This document shows, piece after piece, positions 25,893-35,939 of a stretch of 64,000 nucleotides of DNA. The notes under the pieces were generated by a model. That model was not told where the DNA came from, did no database searches, and saw only the letters and a list, made by a program, of their open reading frames with translations. Source of the stretch: Roseovarius aestuariivivens (lineage in GTDB: Bacteria; Pseudomonadota; Alphaproteobacteria; Rhodobacterales; Rhodobacteraceae); the NCBI RefSeq assembly GCF_004761875.1, contig NZ_SJEY01000008.1:62001-126000 (forward strand). The letters are read 5' to 3'. The position numbers and the translations under genes were made by a program. How positions within the stretch are numbered: the first letter of the stretch is position 1; the number at the start of each line of letters is the position of its first letter.

Positions 25893-26937
25893 GGGCCATC
25901 TCTCTTTGCGCAAATTCCGGCATGACGCGGTCGATAAAAAGACGAAGACTGCGTTTTTGCTGCTCCATGTCCATACCCATAGATGCATAGTAAACGAAGG
26001 CATCGACACCAAGGTCCTGATAAAGCTTCAGTTTTGCGACAACCTGTTCCGGCGAACCGAACATCAGGTTCTCTTCCAGCATGCCGGGGTCGACCCGCGC
26101 GTTGCCGTCCAGTTCTTCCAAGGGGACTTGGTCAGGAAAACCGTTTTTGACATCGCCTTTCTGCATCATCAGATTGCCGAACTGACCCAGCACATGGCGG
26201 ATCGCGGCCAACGCGTCCTGCCGGTCATCTTCTGTATCGTAGACCGCCGCGTGGCGCATCATTGCCCAGTTGCCGCGGAACGGGCCGTGCCGGCTGATGG
26301 CGTCATCCAGCCGCCTCCGATAGGTTTCGGCCTCGCTCATCGGCATGGTCAGCGGCCAGCTCAGAATATTGCAGCCTTCCGCCACGGCGTAATCGAACGT
26401 GATGGGCGCGCGGGCCGCGACCCAGATCGGCACCTCTTTCTGCAGAGGTTTCGGACAGGAGGTCGAGGTCGGGAACTGCCAGTACTCTCCGTCATGGGCA
26501 TAGTCGCCTGTCCAGAGCTTTCGCACCACCGGCAGTGCCTCTTGCATGTAACGCCAACTGTCGCGCTGATCCAATCCCGGCTTCATACGATCGAATTCGC
26601 GCTGATAGGCCCCGGACCCGATCCCAAACTCAAGCCGACCGTCGCTCAGCAGGTCCAGCATCGCCGCCTCGCCTGCGAGATTGATCGGATGCCAATAGGC
26701 CGCGTTCACCACACCGACGCCCAGCCGGATGCGTTTGGCATGTTCCGCCCACCAGCCAAGGATCTGGAACGGGTTGGGCGCGATTGTCATTTCCAGCGCA
26801 TGGTGCTCTGCCGCCCAGACGATTTCGAAGCCGGCCGCGTCGGCCATTTTCACCATCTCAAGCGTGTGATCCCGAACCGCTTTCATGTCCGTGGCGGGGT
26901 TCATGCGCTCAAGATTGATGGCAAGATGAAATTTCAT
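25882..26937 (-). CDS. LLM-class flavin-dependent monooxygenase (luciferase-like)
   Basis: A 351-residue TIM-barrel protein of the bacterial luciferase-like family. MKFHLAINLERMNPATDM opens the barrel; AAEHHALEMTIAPNP, GIGSGAYQREFDRM and MFGSPEQVVAKL are typical of the long-chain/limonene-monooxygenase branch. The start at 26937 follows GAGGAG at the right distance. It needs reduced FMN, but no flavin reductase gene is nearby, so reduced flavin must come from elsewhere. It lies 11 bases downstream of the ALDH gene and overlaps the DUF1185 gene. It probably oxygenates the pathway substrate. Confidence 0.87.
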   Translation of the reverse strand: MKFHLAINLERMNPATDMKAVRDHTLEMVKMADAAGFEIVWAAEHHALEMTIAPNPFQILGWWAEHAKRIRLGVGVVNAAYWHPINLAGEAAMLDLLSDGRLEFGIGSGAYQREFDRMKPGLDQRDSWRYMQEALPVVRKLWTGDYAHDGEYWQFPTSTSCPKPLQKEVPIWVAARAPITFDYAVAEGCNILSWPLTMPMSEAETYRRRLDDAISRHGPFRGNWAMMRHAAVYDTEDDRQDALAAIRHVLGQFGNLMMQKGDVKNGFPDQVPLEELDGNARVDPGMLEENLMFGSPEQVVAKLKLYQDLGVDAFVYYASMGMDMEQQKRSLRLFIDRVMPEFAQREMARAG

Positions 26938-26948
26938 GGCGTTTCTCC

Positions 26949-28421
26949 TCAACGCATCTGGAACGGGTTGGCAACCGGTTCCTCTGACAGGTTCATCCAA
27001 ACGGTTTTCGGACGCGTGTAATCATAAACCGCCTGAAATCCGCTTTCTCTGCCGTATCCACTGGCTTTCACGCCCCCGAATGCGGCCACGGGCGAGATCG
27101 CCCGGTATGTGTTGACCCACACGATACCGGCGCGCACCGCCTGCGCCATGCGGTGCGCACGCGCCACGTCGCGGGTAAAAATGCCTGCGGCCAGTCCGTG
27201 TTCGCTTTGATTGGCAAGTGCGAGAGCCTCGGTTTCGGTCCGGAATCGCAAGACGCACAAGACCGGACCGAAAAGTTCGGTATCGACGATGTCGAGGTCG
27301 GGAGACGGGCATTCAAGGATGGTCGGCTGGTAAAACAGGGGGCCGGCCTCGGCGCGCGCTCCGCCACAAAGAAGTTGCGCCCCCTCTGTTTGCGCTCGCG
27401 CTATTTCGCGCTCGATCGTTTCAATCTGACCATGCGTGCAAAGCGGCCCCATCTCGGTATCTTCTGCCATAGGGTCGCCGATGCGGATTCCTGCGGCGAT
27501 TTCGGTCATCCGCTTCAAGAACTCGTCTGCAACATCCTCATGCACAATCAGACGGGATCCCGCGACGCAGCTTTGTCCCGAGGCCCCGAAAATTCCGGCG
27601 ACAGACCCGTTGACGGCACTCTCGAGATCGGCATCGGCAAAAACGATGAATGGAGATTTGCCCCCAAGCTCGAGGCTGACCTGAGCAAAATTATTTGCGG
27701 AGTTTCCGATCACGTGCCGGGCCGCGCTTGGCCCGCCGGTGAAAGAAACCCGCGCGACCATTGGGTGCGAGGTCAAGACCTGGCCACAGGGATCGCCGTG
27801 GCCGGTGACGATGTTCACAACCCCATCGGGAAAGCCCGCCTCCGCAATGAGCTTGCCGAATTCGAGGATAACAGCGGGGGCATGTTCGGACGTCTTCAAA
27901 ACAACCGTATTTCCAGCCGCCAAAGCCGGACCGAGCTTTACGGCCGTCAGGAAAAGCTGGCTATTCCACGGCACAATGGCCGCGATGACTCCCAATGGCT
28001 CTCGATTTGTGAAAACGAACATGTCGGGCTTGTCGATAGGCAGTGTCTCACCGGCAATCTTGTCGGCAGCGCCAGCGTAGAAGTGAAAAAACTCAGCGAT
28101 GTACTTCGCCTGCCAACGGGTTTCCTTGAACATCTTGCCGCTGTCGCGCGTTTCGATTTCACCAAGATGTTCGGAGCGCTCGGAAAGTAGATCGCCGAGA
28201 CGGCGCAGGCATTGTCCACGCTGCGACGGCGTCATTGCCGCCCACGGTCCTTCGTAACACGTGCGATGCGCAGCCCTCACCGCGCGGTCCACATCTTCTG
28301 CCGTGGCCTCGGGTACTTCGGCCCAGATTTCGCCCGTTGCGGGATTTGCCGACCCGAAGAAAACGCCGTCGCTCGCTTGCACCCAGTCTCCGTCAATCAG
28401 CATCGCGTAGCGTGAAGTCAT
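26949..28421 (-). CDS. Aldehyde dehydrogenase (NAD(P)-dependent)
   Basis: A 490-residue ALDH with an intact active site: VPWNSQLF (Asn of the oxyanion hole), LELGGKSPF (catalytic Glu) and GASGQSCVAGSR (nucleophile Cys). The C-terminal FGGVKASGYGRESG is also standard. An ATG 15 bases upstream is possible; the chosen start gives MTSRYAMLIDGDW. First gene of the four-gene operon and divergent from a LysR gene 108 bases away. Likely role: oxidise the aldehyde released by the flavin monooxygenase step. Confidence 0.9.
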   Translation of the reverse strand: MTSRYAMLIDGDWVQASDGVFFGSANPATGEIWAEVPEATAEDVDRAVRAAHRTCYEGPWAAMTPSQRGQCLRRLGDLLSERSEHLGEIETRDSGKMFKETRWQAKYIAEFFHFYAGAADKIAGETLPIDKPDMFVFTNREPLGVIAAIVPWNSQLFLTAVKLGPALAAGNTVVLKTSEHAPAVILEFGKLIAEAGFPDGVVNIVTGHGDPCGQVLTSHPMVARVSFTGGPSAARHVIGNSANNFAQVSLELGGKSPFIVFADADLESAVNGSVAGIFGASGQSCVAGSRLIVHEDVADEFLKRMTEIAAGIRIGDPMAEDTEMGPLCTHGQIETIEREIARAQTEGAQLLCGGARAEAGPLFYQPTILECPSPDLDIVDTELFGPVLCVLRFRTETEALALANQSEHGLAAGIFTRDVARAHRMAQAVRAGIVWVNTYRAISPVAAFGGVKASGYGRESGFQAVYDYTRPKTVWMNLSEEPVANPFQMR

Positions 28422-28529
28422 CTGGCCCTGCCCCATCCAATTTTGACACCCCCCAGTGTTTCACAGCAGCTCGATTTTGAATAATGAAATTAATTGCTGA
28501 TTAAGTTCGGAAAATGTGAATTATACCGC

Positions 28530-29396
28530 ATGAATATCGCGGCCCTGCAAACCTTTGTGACCATCGTCGACACCGGCAGTCTTGTCCGGGCCGCGCAGCG
28601 GTTGAACGTGACCCAATCGACCGTAACGGCCAGGCTCAAGACGTTGGAAGATACGCTTGGGCAGCCGCTCCTCAATCGACATAAGTCGGGTGCAACTCTG
28701 ACGCCGGCAGGCACGCGATTTCTCAGATATGCGCGCATCATGACCGGGCTATGGAGACAGGCCAGGTACGAGACGGCTCTGCCCTCGGGCCTTGCCTCGG
28801 TCTGCACGCTGGGATGCGATCCCGAGCTTTGGCATGGACCCGGGCGCGCCTTTTTCAACGGGGTGGTCGAAGGCCACCCGGAAATGGCCGTGGCGGTCAA
28901 ACAGGCCGGGCCGCAAGAGCTCGAGACGTGGTTGAACGAAGGCATGGTGGACGTGATCGTGACCTATGCCGCTGTGGCGCGCGGCAACCAGACAGTGCAT
29001 CCGCTGCCGGCCGAGGAACTCGTGCTCTACTCAACGCGGGCCGATAGTCCGATAGACGCCGATCCGCTTTACGTCTTCGTGGATCACGGCCTCGATTTCC
29101 GACGCCAGCACGATGAAGCCTACCACCATGCCGGCGTCGCGCGTATCAGCTTCGACAGCTCATGGTGGTCGCTTCAACACATTCTTTCTCGTGGTGGATC
29201 GGCCTATCTGCCCCGGGCGCTGGCCGGTCCGTATCAACGTTCGGGACGCTTGATCGAGAGAACCGACGCACCGGTATTCACCCGCAAGAAAAACCTGGTG
29301 GTCAATGATGTCGTCGCACGGAATTGGGATTGGTTTGGCCCGCTTGCGGCCCGACTGGCAGAGCCCGTAACGACGGATCAATCACAGATCCGATAG
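28530..29396 (+). CDS. LysR-family transcriptional regulator
   Basis: A 288-residue regulator with the LysR helix-turn-helix at residues about 1-60 (MNIAALQTFVTIVDTGSLVRAAQRL, then TARLKTLE). The start at 28530 gives this standard N-terminus; a frame from 28494 adds 12 residues without support. It is divergent from the ALDH-LLM-DUF1185-hydrolase operon and shares a short A/T-rich interval with it, so it very probably controls that operon. Its 3' end overlaps the convergent glpR gene by 19 bases. Confidence 0.9.
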   Translation: MNIAALQTFVTIVDTGSLVRAAQRLNVTQSTVTARLKTLEDTLGQPLLNRHKSGATLTPAGTRFLRYARIMTGLWRQARYETALPSGLASVCTLGCDPELWHGPGRAFFNGVVEGHPEMAVAVKQAGPQELETWLNEGMVDVIVTYAAVARGNQTVHPLPAEELVLYSTRADSPIDADPLYVFVDHGLDFRRQHDEAYHHAGVARISFDSSWWSLQHILSRGGSAYLPRALAGPYQRSGRLIERTDAPVFTRKKNLVVNDVVARNWDWFGPLAARLAEPVTTDQSQIR

Positions 29397-30139
29397 GCGT
29401 TTCCCCAGATCGAGAAACGCGCCGCCAGTTCTGCTGCAAGTGGCTGATCGGTGAAAAAGACATCGATCTCGCGCAAAGAGGCAATGCGGGCCGGTGCGCT
29501 GCGCTGAAACTTCGAACTGTCCGCCACAAGAAACGTACGACGAGCCTGCCGGATGATCGTCTGGCTGACATGGACCTCCTGAAAATCGAAATCCAAAAGG
29601 TCGCCTTCGAGATCGAGAGCCGAACAACCGATTACGGCATAATCGAACTTGAAGTGCTGAATCGTCGTGGTAGTCAGGTTACCCACAAGCCCCCCATCAG
29701 AGCGGCGCAATACCCCGCCGGCAACGACGATCTCGCAATTCGGATTGCCGACCAGAATATTTGCCACGTTCATGTTGTTGGTGACCGCCATCAGATCCCG
29801 GTGGGACAGCAGTTCGCGGGCGACGGCCTCGGTCGAGGTACCGATGTTAAGAAAGACAGACGCGCCGTCGGGAATTTCATGCGCACAGGCCTTGGCGATG
29901 GCGCGTTTGGCAGCTTCGTTGAGGTCGCGTCGATCCTCATAGCCAATGTTCGATACGCCGGACGGCATCACGGCGCCGCCATGCACACGTTCAAGCTTAC
30001 CCGCATCGGCCAACTCGGTCAGATCGCGTCGTATGGTCTGGACGGTAACACCGAAACGGTCTGCCAGGTCCTCGACCACGACCTTTCCTTCAGCGCGCGC
30101 GATCTCAAGGATTTCGGGGTGTCGGAAAGTTTGAGACAT
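29378..30139 (-). CDS. glpR: DeoR-family repressor of glycerol genes
   Basis: A 253-residue DeoR-type regulator. The N-terminal helix-turn-helix is VVEDLADRFGVTVQTIRRDL (residues about 21-40), followed by HGGAV and a sugar-phosphate-sensing domain (IFLNIGTST-like VFLNIGTSTEAVA; later VADSSKF). It is divergent from glpD and the glycerol importer, and two sets of direct repeats in the interval look like its operators. In this family glycerol-3-phosphate normally relieves repression. The identity rests on family plus location, which agree strongly. Confidence 0.9.
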   Translation of the reverse strand: MSQTFRHPEILEIARAEGKVVVEDLADRFGVTVQTIRRDLTELADAGKLERVHGGAVMPSGVSNIGYEDRRDLNEAAKRAIAKACAHEIPDGASVFLNIGTSTEAVARELLSHRDLMAVTNNMNVANILVGNPNCEIVVAGGVLRRSDGGLVGNLTTTTIQHFKFDYAVIGCSALDLEGDLLDFDFQEVHVSQTIIRQARRTFLVADSSKFQRSAPARIASLREIDVFFTDQPLAAELAARFSIWGNAYRICD

Positions 30140-30153
30140 GGATCACGTCAAAG

Positions 30154-30173
30154 TTCGTTTTCATTCGTTTTTC
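30154..30173. promoter_or_regulatory. Probable GlpR operator, glpR-proximal
   Basis: TTCGTTTTCATTCGTTTTTC holds two TTCGTTT copies exactly 10 bases apart (30154-30160, 30164-30170), placing both on one face of the helix. It lies 15 bases upstream of the glpR start and could give autoregulation. Direct TTTCGTT-type repeats are typical of DeoR-family sites. Confidence 0.65.
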
Positions 30174-30308
30174 TTACCTGGCCCGCTGCTGATCTCGGCG
30201 AGAGAGATGCGCACCGATTCGCAAAAGCCCTTTTAAATTGCCTAAGATCGCCATCCTCCCGTGGTGAAAAGTATAGATACTGAAGCTCGAAATGCGAGAA
30301 CTTTTCAA

Positions 30309-30325
30309 AAACGAAAATAAACGAA
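30309..30325. promoter_or_regulatory. Probable GlpR operator, glpD-proximal
   Basis: AAACGAAAATAAACGAA holds two AAACGAA copies 10 bases apart, the reverse complement of the glpR-proximal repeats. A TTGACA that could serve as -35 element follows at 30334-30339. The site is about 64 bases upstream of the chosen glpD start, well placed to block transcription of the whole glycerol operon. Confidence 0.65.
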
Positions 30326-30388
30326 AGAAGAATTTGACAAGTATCTACGCTTTATGGTTCGCTTGCCATGCAACGTATGGAGGGGACG

Positions 30389-31996
30389 TTGACGGCTCAC
30401 ACGGATCAAACCGACATCTGCGACCTGTTCGTCATTGGCGGCGGGATCAACGGGTGTGGAATTGCCCGTGATGCGGCGGGTCGTGGATTGTCGGTTTGCC
30501 TCGCCGAAATGAACGATCTCGCTTGGGCGACCTCTTCCGCATCAACCAAGCTTTTCCACGGCGGTCTTCGGTATCTTGAATATTTTGAATTCAGACTGGT
30601 CCGCGAAGCGTTGATCGAGCGCGAAACGTTGCTGCGCGCCATGCCTCATATCAGCTGGCCGATGCGTTTCGTTCTACCCTACCATCCCGACATGCGCTTC
30701 GAAGGAGGCACGCCCACGTCCCGGCTTTTGGAAAAGATCATGCCGTGGATGCGCGGGCGGCGCCCGGCTTGGCTGATCCGGCTGGGTCTTTTCCTTTACG
30801 ACACGCTCGGTGGCCGCAAAATACTGCCCGCCACCCGGTCAATCGATCTGCGTCGGGCGCCCGAAGGTGCGCCGCTTCAGAACAGATTTGAGAAGGCTTT
30901 CGAGTATTCCGATTGCTGGGTTGAAGATGCGCGCCTCGTTTCGCTGAATGCGCGCGACGCCGCTGAACGGGGCGCCGAAATCCTGACACGTCACCGGGTG
31001 ATTTCAGCCAAGCGCGTGGACGATATTTGGGAACTTTGTCTCGAAGACGGCGAAACCGGTGAGAAAAAGCTTCGTCACGCCCGGGCCCTGGTGAATGCGG
31101 GCGGACCGTGGGTTGGCAATATCATCCACGATGTGACCCATATCGACAGCCGCGAAGGGGTGCGTCTGGTGCGTGGCAGCCATATCGTGACGCGCAAGCT
31201 TTTCGATCACGACAAGTGCTATTTCTTCCAAGGCACCGATGGTCGGATCATCTTTGCCATACCTTACGAGACGGATTTCACGCTCATCGGGACAACCGAC
31301 GCCGATCATCCGGACCCCGGGCAAAAACCGGAATGCACACCGGAAGAACAGGACTATCTGTGCGATTTTGCGTCCCAGTATTTTGAGGAACCCGTCACCC
31401 GCGACGATATCGTCTGGACCTATTCCGGGGTACGCCCGCTTTATGACGATGGTGCCAAATCGGCAACGGCCGCGACCCGGGACTACGTACTCAAGCTCGA
31501 CGAAGACGGCGCTCCTTTGTTGAACATTTTTGGCGGCAAGATCACGACCTACCGCCGGCTTGCGCAAAGCGCGGTGGACCGCTTCAAACCCTTCTTTGCG
31601 CAGATGTCAGGGCAATGGACTGCCGGGGCCTCGCTCGCCGGCGGCGATTTCGAGGTCGATGGCGTCAACGGCTTGATCGAGAAACTGATGCAGGACTATC
31701 CCTTTCTTGATCGGCGATGGGCGCTTCGCCTGGTTCGCGCCTACGGGACCGACGCAGCACGCCTTCTGGGCACGGCACGCGAGGTCGATGATCTTGGCCG
31801 GCAATTCGGCGCAACCTTGACGGCGCATGAGGTCCGCTGGCTCATGGCACACGAGTTCGCCAAGCGGGCAGACGACGTGGTCTGGCGACGCAGCAAGCTT
31901 GGCCTGCGCATGAATGAGGACGAGATCGCGGTACTCGACGACTGGATGCGCGCGCAAACCGTGCGCGATGGCTCGGTTGCGGCGGCTGCTGAATAG
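30389..31996 (+). CDS. glpD: Glycerol-3-phosphate dehydrogenase (FAD, aerobic)
   Basis: About 535 residues. The FAD motif GGGINGCGIARDAAGRG is near the N-terminus; KLFHGGLRYLE, NAGGPWV and the C-terminal region with GGKITTYRRLA are diagnostic of GlpD. It oxidises glycerol-3-phosphate to dihydroxyacetone phosphate at the membrane and passes electrons to quinone. A TTG start at 30389 is chosen because GGAGGGG lies just upstream; ATGs at 30368 and 30377 are in frame alternatives without a ribosome site. First gene of the glycerol operon, under apparent GlpR control. Confidence 0.93.
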   Translation: MTAHTDQTDICDLFVIGGGINGCGIARDAAGRGLSVCLAEMNDLAWATSSASTKLFHGGLRYLEYFEFRLVREALIERETLLRAMPHISWPMRFVLPYHPDMRFEGGTPTSRLLEKIMPWMRGRRPAWLIRLGLFLYDTLGGRKILPATRSIDLRRAPEGAPLQNRFEKAFEYSDCWVEDARLVSLNARDAAERGAEILTRHRVISAKRVDDIWELCLEDGETGEKKLRHARALVNAGGPWVGNIIHDVTHIDSREGVRLVRGSHIVTRKLFDHDKCYFFQGTDGRIIFAIPYETDFTLIGTTDADHPDPGQKPECTPEEQDYLCDFASQYFEEPVTRDDIVWTYSGVRPLYDDGAKSATAATRDYVLKLDEDGAPLLNIFGGKITTYRRLAQSAVDRFKPFFAQMSGQWTAGASLAGGDFEVDGVNGLIEKLMQDYPFLDRRWALRLVRAYGTDAARLLGTAREVDDLGRQFGATLTAHEVRWLMAHEFAKRADDVVWRRSKLGLRMNEDEIAVLDDWMRAQTVRDGSVAAAAE

Positions 31997-32014
31997 GATG
32001 ACAAGGACGTTTCG

Positions 32015-33103
32015 ATGAGCTTGGTTTTGGACAACGTGTCAAAAAAGGTAGGGGGACAAATCCACATCCACCCGACCGATCTGACGCTTGAGAACGGGAC
32101 AATGAACGTTCTGCTTGGGCCAACTCTTGCAGGCAAGACGACGCTCATGCGGCTGATGGCCGGACTAGATGTACCAGATACGGGGCGGATCCTCTGGCAG
32201 GGTGACGATGTGACCGGGCAGCGCGTGCAAGATCGTGGTGTCGCCATGGTCTATCAGCAATTCATCAACTACCCGTCGATGTCGGTTTATGACAATATCG
32301 CCTCCCCTCTGCGTCTTCTTGGCAAACCATCGGACGAGATCGACCGTGCGGTGCAAGAGACGGCGGCGATGCTTCAACTGACCCCGATGCTGCAGCGTAA
32401 ACCGCTGGAGCTGTCTGGCGGACAACAGCAGCGCTGTGCGCTGGCGCGAGCGCTTGTGAAAGGCGCCGGCCTTGTTTTGCTGGATGAACCGTTGGCCAAT
32501 CTGGACTACAAGCTGCGCGAAGAACTGCGCATCGAGATCCCCCGCATTTTCGAAGAATCCGGCGCAATCTTCGTATACGCCACGACGGAACCCGAAGAAG
32601 CCCTGCTTCTGGGCGGAAACACAGCCACGCTGTGGGAAGGGCGCGTGACCCAGTTCGGCCCTACGGCAGAGGTTTATCGCAAACCGGCCGATGCCACGAC
32701 GGCGCGCGTGTTCTCCGACCCTCCGATGAATTTCCTTCAGATCTCCAAGACGGGCGGCAAGCTGATGTTCGGTGAAGGGCAAAGCCTGCCTGCCAGAGGA
32801 CCGCTGGCGAATTTGCCCGATGGTCGGTTCACAGCCGGTTTTCGGCCCAATCACCTTGAGATCATACAGCACACCGACAACGCGCTCAGCTTTCAGGCGA
32901 CCCTGAGGGTGACAGAGATCACGGGATCGGAAACTTTCGTGCATCTCGATCATGCCGGGACGCGTTGGGTGGGCCTGATCCACGGCGTCCACAATCTGGA
33001 ACTCGACCGCGACATCGCTGTCTACCTGGACCCGTCGCACATTTACATTTTTGACGAGGACGGCACGCTCAAAGCGCCGGCCTCTTATGCGATGGCGGCC
33101 TGA
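32015..33103 (+). CDS. glpS: Glycerol ABC importer, ATP-binding protein GlpS (H-loop His missing)
   Basis: A 362-residue ATPase. Walker A is GPTLAGKT (residues 35-42), the signature is a perfect LSGGQ (133-137) and Walker B is LVLLDE (153-158). The H-loop, normally VTHDQ, reads ATTEP, so the switch His is Thr191. A TOBE-like C-terminal domain follows. In the glycerol importer described in Rhizobium leguminosarum, GlpS and GlpT form the ATPase pair. Here GlpT carries the opposite defect (see its entry), so the heterodimer would have one normal and one degenerate ATP site. Follows glpD by 18 bases. Confidence 0.88.
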   Translation: MSLVLDNVSKKVGGQIHIHPTDLTLENGTMNVLLGPTLAGKTTLMRLMAGLDVPDTGRILWQGDDVTGQRVQDRGVAMVYQQFINYPSMSVYDNIASPLRLLGKPSDEIDRAVQETAAMLQLTPMLQRKPLELSGGQQQRCALARALVKGAGLVLLDEPLANLDYKLREELRIEIPRIFEESGAIFVYATTEPEEALLLGGNTATLWEGRVTQFGPTAEVYRKPADATTARVFSDPPMNFLQISKTGGKLMFGEGQSLPARGPLANLPDGRFTAGFRPNHLEIIQHTDNALSFQATLRVTEITGSETFVHLDHAGTRWVGLIHGVHNLELDRDIAVYLDPSHIYIFDEDGTLKAPASYAMAA

Positions 33104-33116
33104 CGGGGACCCGATA

Positions 33117-34193
33117 ATGGCAAAGATCACGCTCGACAATCTCGCGCATTCCTACCTGCCCAATCCCGGCAGCGAAGATGACTTTGCGCTCAAGGAACTG
33201 AACCACGACTGGAACGATGGCGAGGCTTATGCCCTTTTGGGCGCTTCGGGCTGTGGCAAGTCCACGCTCTTGAACATCATCTCAGGGCTTTTGCAGCCCA
33301 GCCAGGGGCGGATACTTTTCAACGATCAAGACGTCACCCACGCCCCCACCACCGCGCGCAACATCGCGCAGGTTTTCCAGTTCCCGGTCGTCTACGACAC
33401 CATGACCGTGCGCGACAATCTCGCGTTCCCGCTTCGCAATCGTGGTGCGGATGCGGACTATATCGCGACCCGTGTACAGGAAATCGCGGCGATGATCGGT
33501 ATGGAGGATACGCTCGATCGCAAGGCGCGCGGTCTGACGGCGGATGCCAAGCAGAAGATCAGCTTGGGACGCGGGATGGTGCGAGAGGACGTCAACGCAC
33601 TTCTCTTCGATGAACCGCTGACGGTCATCGATCCGCATATGAAATGGGAGTTACGAACGCAGCTCAAGCGCCTGCACCAACAATTCGGACATACGATGAT
33701 CTACGTCACCCACGATCAGACCGAGGCGCTGACATTCGCCGACAAGGTCGTCGTGATGCATGACGGGCGCGTGGTGCAGATCGGCACACCTCAAGAGCTT
33801 TTCGAGACGCCCGAGCACACCTTCGTTGGCTACTTCATCGGCTCACCCGGAATGAACGTGATCCCGGCCAAAGTGGACGGCGACCGTGCCTATATAAACG
33901 GCGCGGAAGTGATGCTTGCGCGCGGTTACGGCAAATTGCAGGGCGACATCGCCATCGGCGTGCGCCCGGAATTCGCCCGCCTGTCGGACAGCGAGGGACT
34001 GCCCGTGAAAATCCGCAGGATCGAAGATGTTGGCCGCCACAAGATCATCCGTGCCGATTGTTTCGGGACCGAAATCAATATCGTCGCGGCTGAAGCCGAC
34101 GAGATCAGGGCCGACATGACCCGCGTGGCCTTCGATGCTGACCATGTCAATGTTTACGCCAATGACTGGCGGGTCAAAGAAGAGGCCGCGTGA
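33117..34193 (+). CDS. glpT: Glycerol ABC importer, ATP-binding protein GlpT (degenerate signature motif)
   Basis: A 358-residue ATPase. Walker A GASGCGKST (42-50), Walker B ALLFDE (161-166) and H-loop His199 (VTHDQTEA) are normal. The signature motif, LSGGQQQR in most ABC proteins, reads LTADAKQK (140-147). In an ABC dimer each ATP is held between one partner's Walker A/H-loop and the other's signature, so GlpT Walker A with GlpS LSGGQ makes the good site. The start at 33117 gives MAKITLDNLAHSY. It overlaps the permease start by one base (TGATG). Here GlpT is an ABC ATPase, unrelated to the E. coli glycerol-3-phosphate antiporter of the same name. Confidence 0.87.
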   Translation: MAKITLDNLAHSYLPNPGSEDDFALKELNHDWNDGEAYALLGASGCGKSTLLNIISGLLQPSQGRILFNDQDVTHAPTTARNIAQVFQFPVVYDTMTVRDNLAFPLRNRGADADYIATRVQEIAAMIGMEDTLDRKARGLTADAKQKISLGRGMVREDVNALLFDEPLTVIDPHMKWELRTQLKRLHQQFGHTMIYVTHDQTEALTFADKVVVMHDGRVVQIGTPQELFETPEHTFVGYFIGSPGMNVIPAKVDGDRAYINGAEVMLARGYGKLQGDIAIGVRPEFARLSDSEGLPVKIRRIEDVGRHKIIRADCFGTEINIVAAEADEIRADMTRVAFDADHVNVYANDWRVKEEAA

Positions 34194-35062
34194 TGGACAA
34201 GACTCCCAATCAAAAGGCGTGGTTTCTTGTCCTGCCTGTGCTGGTACTGGTGGCGTTCTCTGCCGTGATCCCGCTGATGACCGTGGTGAACTACTCCGTG
34301 CAGGACACGTTCGGGGGCAATCAGTTTTTCTGGGCCGGGCTGGAATGGTTCGACGAGCTTTTGCATTCCGAGCGGATGTGGGACGCGCTAGGCCGGCAGC
34401 TTCTGTTCTCTGCTATCATCCTCGCCATCGAGGTGCCTCTGGGCATCCTCGTAGCCCTTAACATGCCAAAGAAAGGCGTGTGGGTCTCCGTCTGCCTCGT
34501 GCTGATGTCGCTGCCGCTTCTGATCCCATGGAACGTGGTCGGCACCATCTGGCAGATCTTCGGGCGCGTCGATATCGGCCTTTTGGGCCATACGCTTGCG
34601 GCGCTGGGTATTGAGTACAATTACACGCAGAACACGCTTGATGCGTGGATCACGGTCATCGTCATGGATGTCTGGCACTGGACTTCGCTGGTGGCGCTCT
34701 TGGCCTATGCCGGGCTGCAGTCGATCCCCGACGCCTACTACCAGGCCGCCAAGATCGATCAGGCGTCGCGTTGGAAAGTCTTTCGCTATATCGAACTGCC
34801 CAAGATGATGGGCGTCCTGATGATCGCCATCCTCCTGCGTTTCATGGACAGTTTCATGATCTATACCGAGCCTTTTGTCGTCACCGGCGGCGGGCCCGGC
34901 AACGCCACCACTTTCCTCTCCATCGACCTGGTGAAGATGGCGTTGGGGCAGTTCGATCTGGGTCCTGCGGCCGCGTTCTCGATCATGTATTTCCTCGTGA
35001 TCCTGCTGATCTCATGGGTGTTCTACACCGTCATGACCAATCTCGACAAAAAGGGGAGCTGA
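34193..35062 (+). CDS. glpP: Glycerol ABC importer, permease GlpP
   Basis: A 289-residue inner-membrane permease with about six membrane segments. The EAA-type loop is PDAYYQAAKIDQASRWKVFRYIELPKMMG, which binds an ATPase subunit. MalF/UgpA-type organisation. The ATG at 34193 overlaps the GlpT stop; a GTG three bases upstream is also possible. Four bases separate it from GlpQ, consistent with stoichiometric synthesis of both permeases. Confidence 0.88.
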   Translation: MDKTPNQKAWFLVLPVLVLVAFSAVIPLMTVVNYSVQDTFGGNQFFWAGLEWFDELLHSERMWDALGRQLLFSAIILAIEVPLGILVALNMPKKGVWVSVCLVLMSLPLLIPWNVVGTIWQIFGRVDIGLLGHTLAALGIEYNYTQNTLDAWITVIVMDVWHWTSLVALLAYAGLQSIPDAYYQAAKIDQASRWKVFRYIELPKMMGVLMIAILLRFMDSFMIYTEPFVVTGGGPGNATTFLSIDLVKMALGQFDLGPAAAFSIMYFLVILLISWVFYTVMTNLDKKGS

Positions 35063-35066
35063 GGCG

Positions 35067-35935
<869 letters not shown>

Positions 35936-35939
<4 letters not shown>

